Origin: Macrolepiota albuminosa
Taxonomy: Eukaryota; Basidiomycota; Agaricomycetes; Agaricales; Agaricaceae
DNA length: 64,000 bases
Direction: 5' to 3'
Assembly (NCBI GenBank): GCA_027475525.1
Contig: JAMWFC010000091.1
Location: 994,963-1,058,962, forward strand
The notes beneath the pieces are model-generated. The model worked only from the letters and a program-made list of their open reading frames with translations. It did not search any database and had not been told where the DNA came from. The translations under genes and the position numbers were made by a program. Positions 30,653 to 42,210 of the stretch are shown here, piece after piece (positions within the stretch are counted from its first letter, which is position 1; each line of letters opens with the position of its first letter).

Positions 30653-32827
30653 TCAAAGCGTGCCGCGCTCAAGACCAAACAACAGATCACCACCAACACT
30701 TGCGTCCGCCATATTCATCACGCGCGTGATGCCCGGGCCAACCGTCCCCAATTGCGCATTTTCTACCTCGATTGCCGGAAAGACACCCTCCACAGTACCA
30801 GATCCACCGTTGCTGCCATCTGGGTACAAGAGGACCTGGTCGTACTCGCAGTTGTGATCAAACGATGCCGTTGCGTGGTCATCAATTTTAGGCACGGCGT
30901 ACTCTCCCGAGCCAGGTCCAGGTCCATAAGGGTGGGAGATGAGCACACGCTTGTGCTCGCGGTCATGTTCAAGCGGTGTCGCCGATGGCAGGCGCTTAAA
31001 GGACGGGCGCATCGCAGACTCGGCGTTGACACCGGTGCTTTCCCAGCTGGACGAGGAGGACGAACGCGTGTGTGAATCAACGGGTGAAGTGCTGCCTCGA
31101 TAGGAGTTGAGTGATGCTGCCTGTCCATTGACCTGGAGGTGAGCACGCGGGCGGAACGCGACAGAGGATGCTGGGGCATGATGGAGCAAGTGGGAACTTG
31201 GTTCGCGTTCCCGCTCTCCGCCGGAAAGAGTTTGGCGCCGCGCTTTTACCTTTGCAGCGGTAAGCTTCAACTCAGGTAGTCGCTGAGATTGAACCTTTGC
31301 AGACCAGCTGCTGAGATCTTCGACGGGGACGGGGGCGTGGATAGGTTGCACGAGGCCATAGATAGTCTGTTGTGGCGGCTGGCGCTGGTCATGCTGAGAC
31401 TGGAGTGGATTGATACCAGGCTGAAGCGCATGAGTATGTGACTGGAGAAATGCCTCAGGTACCGCTGTCGGGGTTCTTACGCTGAACATTGATGCAGCGC
31501 GGCGACGAGGATGGAAGGCGGTGGGCGTGAGGGTAGCATGACTGAGGTTAGTGGAAGTACCGGTATTGATGAGCTGAGACCAATTTACATCGTCTCGAGC
31601 CATAGGCGTCGCGTTTGGATCGGCTATCATTCCCATGGCCACCACGTTGGAAAGGATTGGCTGTGACTGTACCTCGGGCTGGGAGAAGAATGGGGCGGCA
31701 TCGGGATCGTGGATGGAAAGAACGTCAAAGGCCGAGTTGAAAGGAGCTTGAGAATCCTCTGACGAAGGATTATGGAAGGTATCAAACGAGGACTTGAGTG
31801 ATACGATGAGTGACGAACAGAAGAGGATATAAATACCCACATTGAGTGGAAACGATTGATGGATGGGGATAGGCTCAATGGGAAGATGGGAAGACGACGA
31901 GGAAGCAGAGGACGGTATGGAGCCACTGCCTGCGCTAGCCGCATAGTCCAGGCTGCCTCTTCGATGACCTGAGGATTGGTGAAATATAGTGAAGCTCGTC
32001 GTGCAGAGGGACGTACTGGTACTCGACACGAGATCGTGATCAGCTGACGACAAGATAAGATCAAGACCACGAGATTAAGACGAGGAGACAAACCGCTGGT
32101 ATTCTGGAAATAGCCCGGGTTCCATGCAGAGGACGTATCTGGATAGACGGCGGTCCACGAATGCAAGTCATGCTTGCTATAGTCTGGACGAGTATCTGGA
32201 GCGACACATGAGAGGGCGGTGGTGGTAAAGGGAGAGGAGACGGGGGCTTTGAGGGAAGAAGAGCCGGGTTTCTTTGCAAGGAAAGTGGCATCGTCCGGGT
32301 GGCCGGGGCCGGCTGGTGCGGTTTGGCGGTTGAACTCGACAAAAGTGCAGCGGAGTTTGCGTTGTGTGCATCGTGCTGTGATAGGTTATGTAAGAAGGTG
32401 ATGGGGAGACTGAGACATACCGCAGGGTTTGGCGCCGTCACAGGAGAGACTGGACTTGACACACTGGTCACAGGTCTGCTTGGAGCTGGTGGCACGGAGG
32501 GCAGTTCTAGAGCCTTTTCGACCGGGGGGACCCGGGGGCGGCTTTTCGGCCTCGTGACACTTGTTGACGTGCCTGCTGAGCAGATCGCTGGGGAACAATG
32601 GGAGTGACTTGGAGAATAACAAAAAGACAAGCAGACCTGCGGGCGAACTGATCGGGACAGAACTGACATCTGTACGGTCGGTCGCCTGTGTCTGTGGAGA
32701 TGTCAGTCTTTGATCCAAGTGGAGCCGGCCAAGTCACTAGTCACTCACGGGACCGCATGTGGCGCGCGACATGTTGCGGCCGCGTGAATGTCGCATCGCA
32801 GACTGGACATCGGTGCTCCCCGCCCAT
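30653..32827 (-). CDS. Transcription factor with two C2H2 fingers and a Zn2Cys6 cluster
   Basis: Nuclear DNA-binding regulator. Exons 32749-32827, 32637-32691, 32421-32587, 32094-32375, 30653-32043, with introns of 57, 49, 45 and 50 nt. The modelled protein is 657 residues. Finger 1 is CPVCDATFTRPQHVARHMRSH (CX2CX12HX3H). Finger 2 is CQFCPDQF...SRHVNKCH (CX2CX12HX4H). Both are completed only by splicing. About 40 residues later comes CDQCVKSSLSC, then CARCTQRKLRC, a CX2CX6CX5CX2CX6C binuclear cluster also formed across an intron. The remaining ~500 residues are Ser/Pro/Gln-rich and low in structure, as in fungal activators. Start at 32827 (MGGEHRCPVC) is a minimum; an upstream exon is likely because the frame is open for another ~20 codons. 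Targets unknown. Confidence 0.85.
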
Positions 32828-34373
32828 CTCGTTGTCGTTGGGGAACAAAACGTTTTCGATGACGACATTTCCGATGTCTGCCTACGTCACTTCCCACGCT
32901 TCCGAATGTCCATCAGATAGCCTCAACGCGATAGTTTAGATAGATCACAAAAGACTGCGGTTGTGGCTACGAAAGAAAACCTGCTGAAATCTTATGACCT
33001 ATTTCTCAGTTGCACAATACGCGTGAAAAAGCTTTATTTCTTGATTCAATACACATTTGTACATGTAGGACCAAAAAGGCATGTCGGACCCTAAGGATGG
33101 ATTAAACGCCATTCCTAAGAAACTAGTTCTACGGACCTGGTCTGAGTGCTCCAAGATGAGGGCGAGATTCTGGATAATCCGACTGAAGAATCAGAGATCT
33201 TCGAAGGGTGTAATGCGCTACCTAATCATTTTACAAGCAGATTTATAGATTATTTGTAATGGAGGTGGGGTAGTACAGTTCAACAAGACTTCCGACAATC
33301 AGTCTCCCATCAATGACTTCGTCCTCGCAGCGCCACCAAGGAGGATAGATCTATATACACTTCCCGAGTCCTTTTCCTAGTGATGTTAGAGATTTGATGC
33401 CGGAGAAAAGTTCTGTATCTTCACCTTTTTCAACGCGTTGTACTTCCACCTTGTCAATTCCGGCATGATTACGGTTTTCCACAGGAATGGCAACACACAC
33501 TCTCTGCCTCTGCTATGGACAACATGGTCATCAACAAGTAACAGTCTCAAAGAAAAGTCTTACAAGTTGTTTATCATTCTCTCCTAGAAATCTTTTGACG
33601 GGGTTGATTCCACACATAGTACTTGCAATGGCGAGGAGACATCAAAGGCAGAACATAGTGGATCCTGTGTTGGGGGTTCAGATGAATTGCATATACTTGT
33701 ATGTTGCAGAGGCACCCAAAGCATCCATGTAAGAGAGAACATGAGATTGGAACAGAGATGTAAGTCATACCAAATGGCCACAAAGATGAGAGGAAGTTGT
33801 GAGATTGCCGCAGGGAACATGTGATGTATACCCGAGAATGAACAAGATGTGTGCTGATCATTGCATGAGAAACACAATGTCAACGACAGACTTCTTTTGA
33901 GGGTTAGACATAAAGCATGGAAAACAAGAATAGAGACCGAAACACAGATCTTGAGAATCAGACTGTACTAATTTATGCATGAAAAGCACACGTTGAGGTC
34001 TAGAGCCTCAAAGAACATCCAGGGTGGTTACTCTTACAAAGATTATTTGAAGGAGATAGATGCTCCACAGATGATGTCGTCCAATGCTGAGCCAAATTCC
34101 CAGCAAAATCATCATGACGGTCTGTTCATCTGATTGGCAATTTTCTTCCTTTTGAACACAGCGCAAAGGTCGATTTATCTGTGCTCGATTATTCTAGAAC
34201 TTCAGGCTCAATGCATTTCATGAATCTGTTGCTTTGGATATCAGCTTCGGAAATTCCACCTAGAAATAGTTGTCTTCTGGACAATCTGATAAGTCTGATG
34301 AATAGCCGTTCATTTTGAACTTGCACGCACGTGAAAATTTGATTGGATTGAGTTACAATAGCTACACGCATAA
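32828..34373. other. Intergenic, no gene recognised
   Basis: The first few hundred bases should hold the transcription-factor promoter. The rest is moderately AT-rich. Small open frames at 33487-33883 on both strands show no family motif. It ends at the telomere-type repeat of the Penelope-like element. Confidence 0.4.
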
Positions 34374-34395
34374 TTAGGGTTAGTTAGGGTTAGGG
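34374..34395 (+). repeat. Interstitial TTAGGG telomere-type repeat
   Basis: TTAGGG, TTAG, TTAGGG, TTAGGG in a row at the 3' end of the minus-strand Penelope-like element, which therefore ends in CCCTAA units. Endonuclease-lacking Penelope elements are known to attach at telomeric repeats. Confidence 0.85.
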
Positions 34396-34457
34396 AGCGC
34401 GACACTGCCGAGCAAAGCGAGGCAGTGGAGTTACTATACACCGAGTTGGCGAAGTAC

Positions 34458-34530
34458 GTTGCAGGCCAACAGTGGGGGAAATCCCACCTCCCTGTTTCGG
34501 CTTATATGCCTCATCAGGCCCGTTTGCAAC
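34458..34530 (-). ncRNA. Hammerhead ribozyme, type I, copy 1
   Basis: On the minus strand: outer stem I GUUGCA/UGCAAC, core CUGAUGA, stem II GGC-AUAUAA-GCC, core GAAA, stem III ACA(G)/(C)UGU closing a larger hairpin, cleavage base U, then return of stem I. All invariant core bases are present. Inner stem I (GGGC against GGCC) is imperfect here but perfect in copy 2. Hammerheads are known in Penelope-like elements. Confidence 0.75.
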
Positions 34531-35622
34531 TACTTGCGATGTTCCAGAACCTTCCGGAATACTACTGTATTTGGGAAGGCACCTGACCGTCATCTGAGTA
34601 AGCCTGAGTGCTCAGTTAATGCCATTGGTCCATGTGGACGAATGGCAAAATTCCCTCGGAAGAATTTCCGATGGAACACTGAGCCCTCTGCCCTGCAACT
34701 TCTCTTCTTTTCCCACACCGAGTCTACGGTGCCATGACATCATGGCAGGGGAATCCCTGGGGAATCCCTGGGGAATCCCGTTTCCCTGGGCGGACTCAGC
34801 CGTTCGTACGATGACTGTCTGATAGAACCCTCGGGAGCTGGAGGACCAGACCCGGTTAGGTCTCCCCGCACAAGGTGGGTCAAACGTAGGTTTAGTCAGC
34901 ACATCACCGGACTACTAAGTCCGAGCGGGCCATTGGGTACTAAGGAACTCGACCGAGGGCCGGCCTGCACATGGCAGAGGCTACGGCTTTCTCAAGCGGA
35001 GTTAGAAAAGAAGCGCACACTATCAAATTCCCACATTGAGACCGAATCCCTACGGGGAGTGTCAGAATGATAGTGTGTCGTACAAGCCAAACCGGTGTAG
35101 AGGAACCCTACTGCCGCGTCACTCGGAAGTGTTGGACTCCCTAACGTCAGTAGGTTACCAAACCATAAAGTTAGGTAAAGGTTACCAGGTTAGGCTGTAC
35201 GCGCAGAGTCAGATGACTAAGAGCCTATATTGCTATAGGATAGACGTACGTTAGAGTTGGGGTTCAGATTAGCTTGGCTCCTGAACCATGTGTGGTTAGT
35301 TTAATTCACACAATTAACGTGCACGTCTACTTACCGTCAGGTAGAGAACAAGAACTTGTGCAATCTTTAGGAGATACGGTGACCAATGCGAGCCGGGTGA
35401 CCAGGCTGGTATGACGTCTACCCAAGTATTTTATGGGTCCCGCGTAAAGTCGGGCGGCATCAGAGGCGGTCATTGTGCCCACCATTGCCATAGAGCTGCT
35501 CAGAGCCATCCCCCAAACCCCTCGACTTAGCCTACCGCGGCATGACCGGGCAGGTACGGACCAGCCACATTGGACTGGCGCGCTGCGAGTAAGGGGGCGG
35601 ATGAGTAGATATGGTTTACTGA

Positions 35623-36632
35623 TCAAAACCTTCCGTAATTCCCAAGATGGCCGCCTCGCCAAGCATTCCCTATTTCCGATGAAGAGCTATCAGAACTGTC
35701 ATAGCCGCTCTCGCGGACAGGTTCTGGTAATTCAGTCACCTTCGGGACAACTGCTTGCGTATCATTGGCGTCGGCCACATGCTGCAAGACAACTTTTTTC
35801 CAGGAGTTAGTAAGATCGTTCAAGTTAAGCGTGCGCTTACGAGAAACTATCCATCTCCTTTCGAGCAAGTCTAATTTACGAACATCTGGAAGACTCCTGA
35901 TATATTCAGAGCCGTCCTCCCTCCGGACCACGACCTCAATCGCGCCCTCGGGGACAACACCGGTCAATGCACCGGCATCCAGCATCGTCAAGCTTCTCAA
36001 GTTGTGCACCCAACTACGGGTGTTAGAGGCAAGCTCGGCTTTTGTCAACCACAATCGCCAGCTGCTCATAATTGTCTTGCCAAGTTCTTTGACGTTAAAG
36101 AACTCCCAAGCATTATTGAACTCAGTTTTGAGGACGAAGACTCCTTCGGACTCCCTCTCCTTGACAAGGAGACGGTTCTTCCATCGTTCGTCTACCTGGG
36201 ATTTAGCCCAGGTCTTCAATAGCTTTTCGGGATAGCCACGATTACAATAGAGCCCAATAAGGTCTCTAATTGCCTCCCTGTAGACCGCAGTGGTGCTACT
36301 GAGCGTGGCCATCCGTGACATCTCGCCCGAAAAAGTGCCTTTCTTGACATCTAATGGGTGTGCCGAGTGCCAGGGAATTCTTTCGTGATGGTTACGTGCT
36401 TTTCCGTAAGGAGCATGTTGCAAAGATCCATCGGAGTCCCGATAGATCAGCATGTCCAGAAATGGCTGAGAAGTAGCCGACACGTTCCATTCGATTGTAC
36501 AATTATAGAACTTTACGTTCTGCATTATAGCCAACGCCTCGGATTTGCTATGAGCGTAAACAATAGCTAAGCAGTCATCTATATAGCGTCCGTAAAATGG
36601 CACACGGACGTCTTCCAGGATACCACACTCCT
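35623..36632 (-). CDS. Penelope-type reverse transcriptase, C-terminal part
   Basis: Open frame of about 336 residues without an internal stop, truncated upstream (the frame is open to the element edge). Motif YGRYIDDCLAIVYA carries the catalytic Asp pair (YIDD, where retroviruses have YxDD). It is followed by PFLDMLIYRDSDG, and by RIPWHSAHPLDVKKGTFSGEM, the thumb block typical of Penelope RTs (HPLSHKRG-like). The C-terminus is basic then Ser-rich (YDSSDSSSSEIGNAW). N-terminal RT motifs and any start codon are missing, so it is not functional as placed. The clean frame suggests a fairly recent insertion. Confidence 0.78.
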
Positions 36633-37530
36633 AGTATTAGATTCTCACCCTTTCATGTGAAAGGCAGCTCAGGCTTTCTCCCTGAATTCTGAGCCAGAAC
36701 CTAATCAGATCCTTTTACTATCTCAATAAAGTATATTCCTAGACCTTTTATCTTGGGGTTCCAGCTTTGATATAAGTCACATGACCTACTCATTCCCTTT
36801 TAATTCTACATTTGATCAAAGGGTATTAAAAATACTAATTCAGTTTTAGCTATGCATCAAATACAACGTTCTACAGGTTATGCTGCTGGAATCTCTAGGG
36901 GTACTCCAGGGCTACCTGCTGATACCAGAATTATGTCATTTGGTGCACTGGCTGCTGAGATATCCAGGGAGATGTGTTAGAAGCGTAATTGAAGGTAATT
37001 TTAAAGTAACCCATCTTTCTCCCCTAAATTGTGAGCCAGGCTTTGCATCATATTTCTTACCTCAACATGTAACTAAGGTTTCATTTGACCTCTTCAGAGG
37101 TTCCAGCTGTCATCTTGGTCACATGATGTCTCATTCTCATTTTGTCTTGCATATACATTATTGATATAAGTATTTCACTATATAGCTTATAGCATAGCAA
37201 TAATGTGTATATATGCTACCTATTAATATTGAAACTAGAACTTCTTCACTATATCTCCACATTGGTACTCATATTATGCCAGCAGACTCAGTAAATTTTG
37301 TTAAATTTCAAAAAAGAAATGTACAATATTTAATAACAATAGTTTTTCTCTTCAATTTATGAAGAAGTGTACAGCATAGCTCACAATCAGAGTATAGCTA
37401 ACTTAGAGTTTTAGCTTAGTTTATCTCTTTACAACAACTTGTTTTTATGCAGAGAAATTTTTAAAAGTCATAACTTTTGATGCGGCACTCACAATCAGAG
37501 TGCCGCCTTTTGAATACTGTATTTTGAAAT
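36633..37530 (+). repeat. Unclassified AT-rich repeat, copy 1
   Basis: Matches 40931-42210. It starts AGTATTAGATTCTCACCCTT and carries two related half-units, each with a GAGCCAG...CACATGA segment. It ends near a hairpin GCGGCACTC-ACAATCA-GAGTGCCGC (37481-37505). No coding frame. Type unknown. Confidence 0.6.
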
Positions 37531-38165
37531 AGAATATTGTGTAAATATTTCACAGTTATATTTCAATATTCTAGCTAATGTTAAAACAAATCAAAATGAA
37601 GTCTTTATATATATAATTCACAATAAGTTTTAGCAAGTAAAATATAAGTCTCATATAATAGAATTAATCTTTTAAACAAAACATTTGATGAAGCTAATAG
37701 ACAACTCTTCAGTCTTTGCTTTGAATCAAGCATAAACATAGATATAAATATTTACAGCTATTGATTAAAAAGAAACTCTCAGTCAGTAGAGATGTAGTAG
37801 AAATTTGGGATATACAAAGGTGCTATATACTAAGTGCTATGTGACTAGTTCAGCCATAGGGCCAGAGGTTCATTTTAATAGTCTTGTAAGACCTCACTTT
37901 CTGCACTGCCAATGTGATTTGGACACAGAGTTCATTTAGGACCTTTACACAAATCAATTTACACAATTGTATCAAACCCTTACATGCCATTTGAGGCAGT
38001 GAGGTCTCAAACTTTGATGCGATGGTCAAGCCTAGTGCTTACAAGCCATGCCATTCCATTAGCAACTGAATCACTTATTGAAACTACAGTCAAGCTTGCA
38101 GTGGTCTGTAAATTACAATTGTATTAATGAAAACTTGTAACCAACGCCATGTGCATGACTGATAA
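37531..38165. other. AT-rich DNA, no gene seen
   Basis: No coding frame, repeat partner or RNA gene that I can recognise. Confidence 0.4.
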
Positions 38166-38462
38166 TCAATCCTTTAAGCCCCGCTGACCCATCTTAAGAT
38201 CCCACCAATATATCCTACTATTGTTAAGTCCAACAATGGCATGAAGAGGTTGCCAGTTACTGGGAGAGAAGGCGACACTGCATACAAAGGTTGGGTGGTA
38301 GACCCTCACCATGAAACAAACAAGTAGATACATGTTCTTCATCATTTGTCTGATTTCCTGTTGCTCTACATGGCATCTTCTCAGAATGTAGCGAGCATGT
38401 ACTTTGACTCTAGGAGCTATGAGATTACTGACCAACAAAAAATGTTTACTTTCCTTAGGCAT
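38166..38462 (-). pseudogene. WD40-type gene fragment
   Basis: A 98-residue open frame. The second half (VCSVAFSPSNWQPLHAIVGL then IYWWDLKMGQRGLKD) resembles one WD40 blade with its WD dipeptide. The first half has no match I recognise and may be read-through of an intron. An isolated single blade with no neighbouring exons identified suggests a captured or decayed gene piece. The family could be a WDR24/RTC1-type protein, but that is a guess. Confidence 0.35.
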
Positions 38463-39616
38463 GGGGGCAGCGCAATGTCGAAAAGTTAGGATGGGATAAG
38501 GTGTGCAGTGACCAAAAAAGAATGTCAGCTATTCTATGTTCTAGAGATGTACATTATTATATTGTGATTTTTGTTCTGGTGCTCATGTTACATCAAGGTA
38601 CACTATCATGCTGGAGATTCTTGGAGTCTGCAAGGACAATGTTGGATTTCTGGTCATAGCCCATGAAGGTGTTGACAACAGGCCTGTCTTGCAGGATGAG
38701 TAGTATGTAGTGGTCGATGTATCCGTTATATATCTATTTTACAAACTTGCAAGCGTTAAAGCACGTGACTTACTGGTGCACTGACACTTCATGTTGATAT
38801 CTATTGAGATAAGATTAGATCTTACAACCTTGCATTCAAATATATATTTATTTATTTTAAGCAAATTAGTTAGTGTGGGGAACTTGATCACCCTCATAAC
38901 AACATGACCACTGTCCTCCCTGCCCAAACAGTATGTGTGCAAACTTTTATTATTACCTTTACTAACATTTTATATACATTTTTCCTTACATGTTTTTCTC
39001 GTGTAAGGACTGTGCAGCCTTCACAATACTACCCTCCATTTTTATGCCCACAAAAGGTTCGACTCTTTTTGTGGACCTTAATCGATGTCACCTGCGTTAT
39101 ACAACCCCAATGGCCTTGACATTGCTCCGCTTTCATAGACTCAGCACTTTCTTCTCAAATTTTCTTGCTATCTATACAGTACACATGAAAACTTTTTTTT
39201 CATTACTTTTACTAGACACCATTACTCGTCAACCTCAGTAAACATTGGGCAATCTCTTGTCATCTGTGACCGCCCAACAATCCACCCACCTTTTAACGAC
39301 AGACTCCTATGTAGTCCGTACACTTGACAAATTTGGATGCACACTTTCTAGTCAGATCAATGTTTTCTGTTAGGTTCCAGCAGGTACGATGATGGCTGTA
39401 ATTGCCCAACGCAAGCAGACTGCACAGGATGAGAACACTGTTGGTTCTGCTGATGATGTGGGGTGAAGTTGTAATTCGGTTGTATATGGACTCTGGAGGG
39501 CATGTGGTTCATGACTGTTGTGCGAGATCAAACGCTGAGGCTTGGGTCAGCCTGTTTTGTCAGTCTTCTTCATGTATGCGCTTATGAGAAATGGAAGTGT
39601 TTCCAAGGCCTGTTAT
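38463..39616. other. No gene recognised
   Basis: Small frames near 38739-39241 and 39402-39587 show no motif. It ends at the second Penelope-like copy. Confidence 0.4.
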
Positions 39617-39617
39617 G

Positions 39618-40260
39618 TTAGGGTTAGTGAGCACGACACTACCAAGCAAAGCAAAGTAGTGGAGTTACTATACACCGAGTTGGCGAAGTACGTTGCAGGG
39701 CAATAGTGGGGGAAATCCCACCTCCCTGTTTCGGCTTATATGCCTCATCAGGCCCATTTGCAACTATTTGCAATGTTCTGGAACCTTCCAGAATACTACT
39801 GTATTTGGGAGGGCACCTGACCGTCATCTGAGTAAGCCTGAATGCTCAGTTATTGCTATTGGTCCATGTGGACCAACGGCAAAATTCCCTCAGAAGAATT
39901 TCTGATGGAAAACTGAACCCTCTGCTCTGCAACTTCTCTTCTTTTCCCACACCGAAGTAACAGTGACACAACTTCATGGCAGAGGAATCTCTGGGGAATC
40001 CCTTTCATTGGAGGATAGCAATTGCTTTCCCATAAGCAGGCCAAACAATCTGAAGGGCGGATTTGGCACACTCCGGTGCACAAGTCGATGAACCCTTGTC
40101 GGTCTACCCATCCAGGATTACACCTGGATGCCAGTCGGCCCCTCAGCAGTCAAATTCCGCTGATGGTACTAACAATACTACTAGTCTGAGTTACTAAGGA
40201 CTCGACCGAGGATCCACAAGCACATGGCAGTGCCTGCAGCTAAGTCGGTAGGTAGAGAAG
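39618..40260 (-). mobile_element. Penelope-like element, second copy (3' end only)
   Basis: About 640 bp homologous to 34374-35000, on the same strand, starting with TTAGGGTTAG (39618-39627). Contains the second hammerhead. Truncated before any RT sequence. More diverged, with CG to TG/CA changes relative to copy 1. Confidence 0.75.
39692..39764 (-). ncRNA. Hammerhead ribozyme, type I, copy 2
   Basis: Same 73-nt layout as 34458-34530. Core CUGAUGA, stem II GGC/GCC and GAAA are unchanged. Inner stem I is perfect (GGGC/GCCC) and the outer stem is GUUGCA/UGCAAC. Stem III has one mismatch (ACAG against CUAU). The two copies each carry one weak stem, and their consensus is fully paired. Confidence 0.75.
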
Positions 40261-40429
40261 AGAGTATGTTACTACTAGTATGTGAGGGATCTGATAACGC
40301 CCGTTATCAGTGTGATAGTCATATAAAAGTTACACAAATATTGGCATCAGAATTGTCCCCTCTGTGTAGAGTCAGATTCTACTCTAATCTCTTAGGTCTC
40401 AGTGTGAAATATATTCCAAAATACCTTGG

Positions 40430-40760
40430 TTAGGACTGACAACTTTTATATTGGTGGTATGAGTCCTTAATTTTGTGATATTTTAAATTTAATTTTGAGC
40501 CTTTTCTGATTGGTCAATCATTATATTCCAAGTTGTCTCCTCTGTCTAGATTCAGATTCTACTGTAATCCTTTAGATCTCACTGTAAAATATCTTCCAAA
40601 ATACCTTGGCTAGGACTGACAACTCTCACTTTGATAGTACAAGCCCTTAATTCTGTGATATTCTGCATTTGATTTTGAGCATTTTTTGACTAGTCGATCA
40701 TTATGTTCCAGGTTGTCCTCTCTGCTCAAAGTCAGAATCTGCTTTATTTAATTAGTCAAT
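40430..40760 (+). repeat. Tandem repeat, unit about 175 bp
   Basis: Two adjacent units sharing AAATACCTTGG-TAGGACTGACAA and CTCTGTCTAGATTCAGATTC. A third unit lies at about 42620-42790, just before a family B LTR. AT-rich, no coding frame. Confidence 0.6.
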
Positions 40761-40930
40761 CATTATATTTCCTTCACAGAGGATATCATCAGTCTTGACA
40801 AATTCTTCAAAACTACTAACTATCTCTTTAAAAACTTACATTTAGTATGCATATATGCTATATTTTTATACACTATAGCATTCTACTAATTATCAGCTTT
40901 CTATTTGTATTTTAAACATGTATATTTACT

Positions 40931-42210
40931 TTAGTATTAGATTCTTGCCCTTTCATGTGAAAGGCAGCTCAGACTTTCTCTCTGGATTCTGAGCCAGGAC
41001 CTGATTAGATTCTTTCACTATCTTAGTAAAGTATGTTTCTAGACCTTCTATCTTGGGGTTCTGGCTTTAATATAAGTCACATGACCTGCTTCTTCTTCTT
41101 TAATTCCTCATTTGATCAAGGAGTAGTAAAAATAGTAATTTAGCTTTAGCTATGCATCAAATGTAACTTTCTACAAATAATGCTGCTAAAACCTCTAGGG
41201 GCACTCTATAGCTATCTGCAAATATCTAAATTATGTCATTTGGTGCTATGGCTGCTGAGATATTTAGGGAGATGTGTTAGAAGTATAATTCAAGGTAATT
41301 TTAAAGTACCCCACCTCTCTCCCTAGATTCTGAGCCAGAATCCAAGCAGATCTTTTAGCTGTTTTGATGAAGTATTTTCTAGACCTTTTATATTGGGGTT
41401 CTAGCCTTGATATAAGTCACATGTCCTGCTTCTTCATCTTTAATTCCTCATTTGATGAAGGGGTGGTGGAACTAGTAATTCAGCTGTAGCTATGTATCAA
41501 ATATAGCTTTCTACAAATAATGCTGCTGGAACATCTAGGAGCACTCTAGGACTACCTGCTAATACTGGAATTATGCCATTTGGTGCCCTGGTTGCTGAGA
41601 TATATAGGGAGATGTGTTAGAAGTATAATTTAGTCAAATGTTAAAGTACTCCATCTTTTCCCCTAAATTGTAAGCCAGGCTTTGCATGATATTTTTTACT
41701 TCAAAATGTAACTAAGGGTTTTTTTGACCTCTTCAGAGGTTTCAGCTGTCATCTTAGTCACATGATGTCTTATTCTTACTTTGTCTTGCATATATATTAT
41801 TGATATAAATATTTTACTATATAGCCTATAAGATAGTAATAATATAGCTGTATGCTACATATTAATATGGAAACTAGAACCTCTTCACTATATCTCCACA
41901 TTGGTACTCATACTATTCCAGCTGACTCAGTAAATTTTGTTAAATTTAAAAAGAAAAAAATTATAATATTTAATAACAATAATTTTTCTCTTTGATTTAT
42001 AGAATAATCTATAAGTATACAGCTTAGTTCTATAAGCAAAGTATAGCTATTTTAAAGTAAACTTAAAATTTTAACTTGGTCTTTTTCTCTACAACTACTG
42101 TTTTCTATATAGAGATATTTTTAAAAGTTATAACTTTTGATAAGAGCTACTTTAGTCAAACACAGCCACAAAATAGCTGGCACTCACAATTGGAGTGCCC
42201 TCTTTTGAAT
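40931..42210 (+). repeat. Unclassified AT-rich repeat, copies 2 (partial) and 3
   Basis: 40931-41310 and 41310-42210 match 36633-37530 (shared CTTGGGGTTCTGGCTTTAATATAAGTCACATGA-type sequence, and CTTCAGAGGTTTCAGCTGTC). The segment ends with the hairpin TGGCACTC-ACAATTG-GAGTGCCC (42178-42200), the counterpart of 37481-37505. Confidence 0.6.

Larger units (their letters stand above)
34374..36632 (-). mobile_element. Penelope-like element, endonuclease-lacking (Coprina-type), 5'-truncated
   Basis: Minus strand. Contains the C-terminal half of a Penelope-type reverse transcriptase (35623-36632), about 1.2 kb of 3' sequence, a hammerhead ribozyme (34458-34530) and a terminal TTAGGG run. No GIY-YIG endonuclease frame is seen after the RT. 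This fits the endonuclease-deficient Coprina/Athena branch described from fungi and rotifers. The 5' end stops abruptly at about 36632 against an AT-rich repeat, as expected of incomplete target-primed reverse transcription. Confidence 0.75.

Noticed and set aside
31800..31850. Extra 48-nt intron inside the last exon of the transcription factor (GTGGGT...CAAG)
   Set aside because: The stretch is in frame without a stop and has a weak acceptor. Sequence alone does not decide, so I kept it as coding.
34740..34780. Three copies of an 11-bp unit GGGGAATCCCT
   Set aside because: A short local tandem repeat within the Penelope 3' region. The second copy has only one to two units and no function is apparent.
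37481..37505. Helitron 3' end (hairpin plus CTRR)
   Set aside because: There is a hairpin, but no CTRR end follows at the expected 10-12 nt and no Rep/helicase sequence is present.
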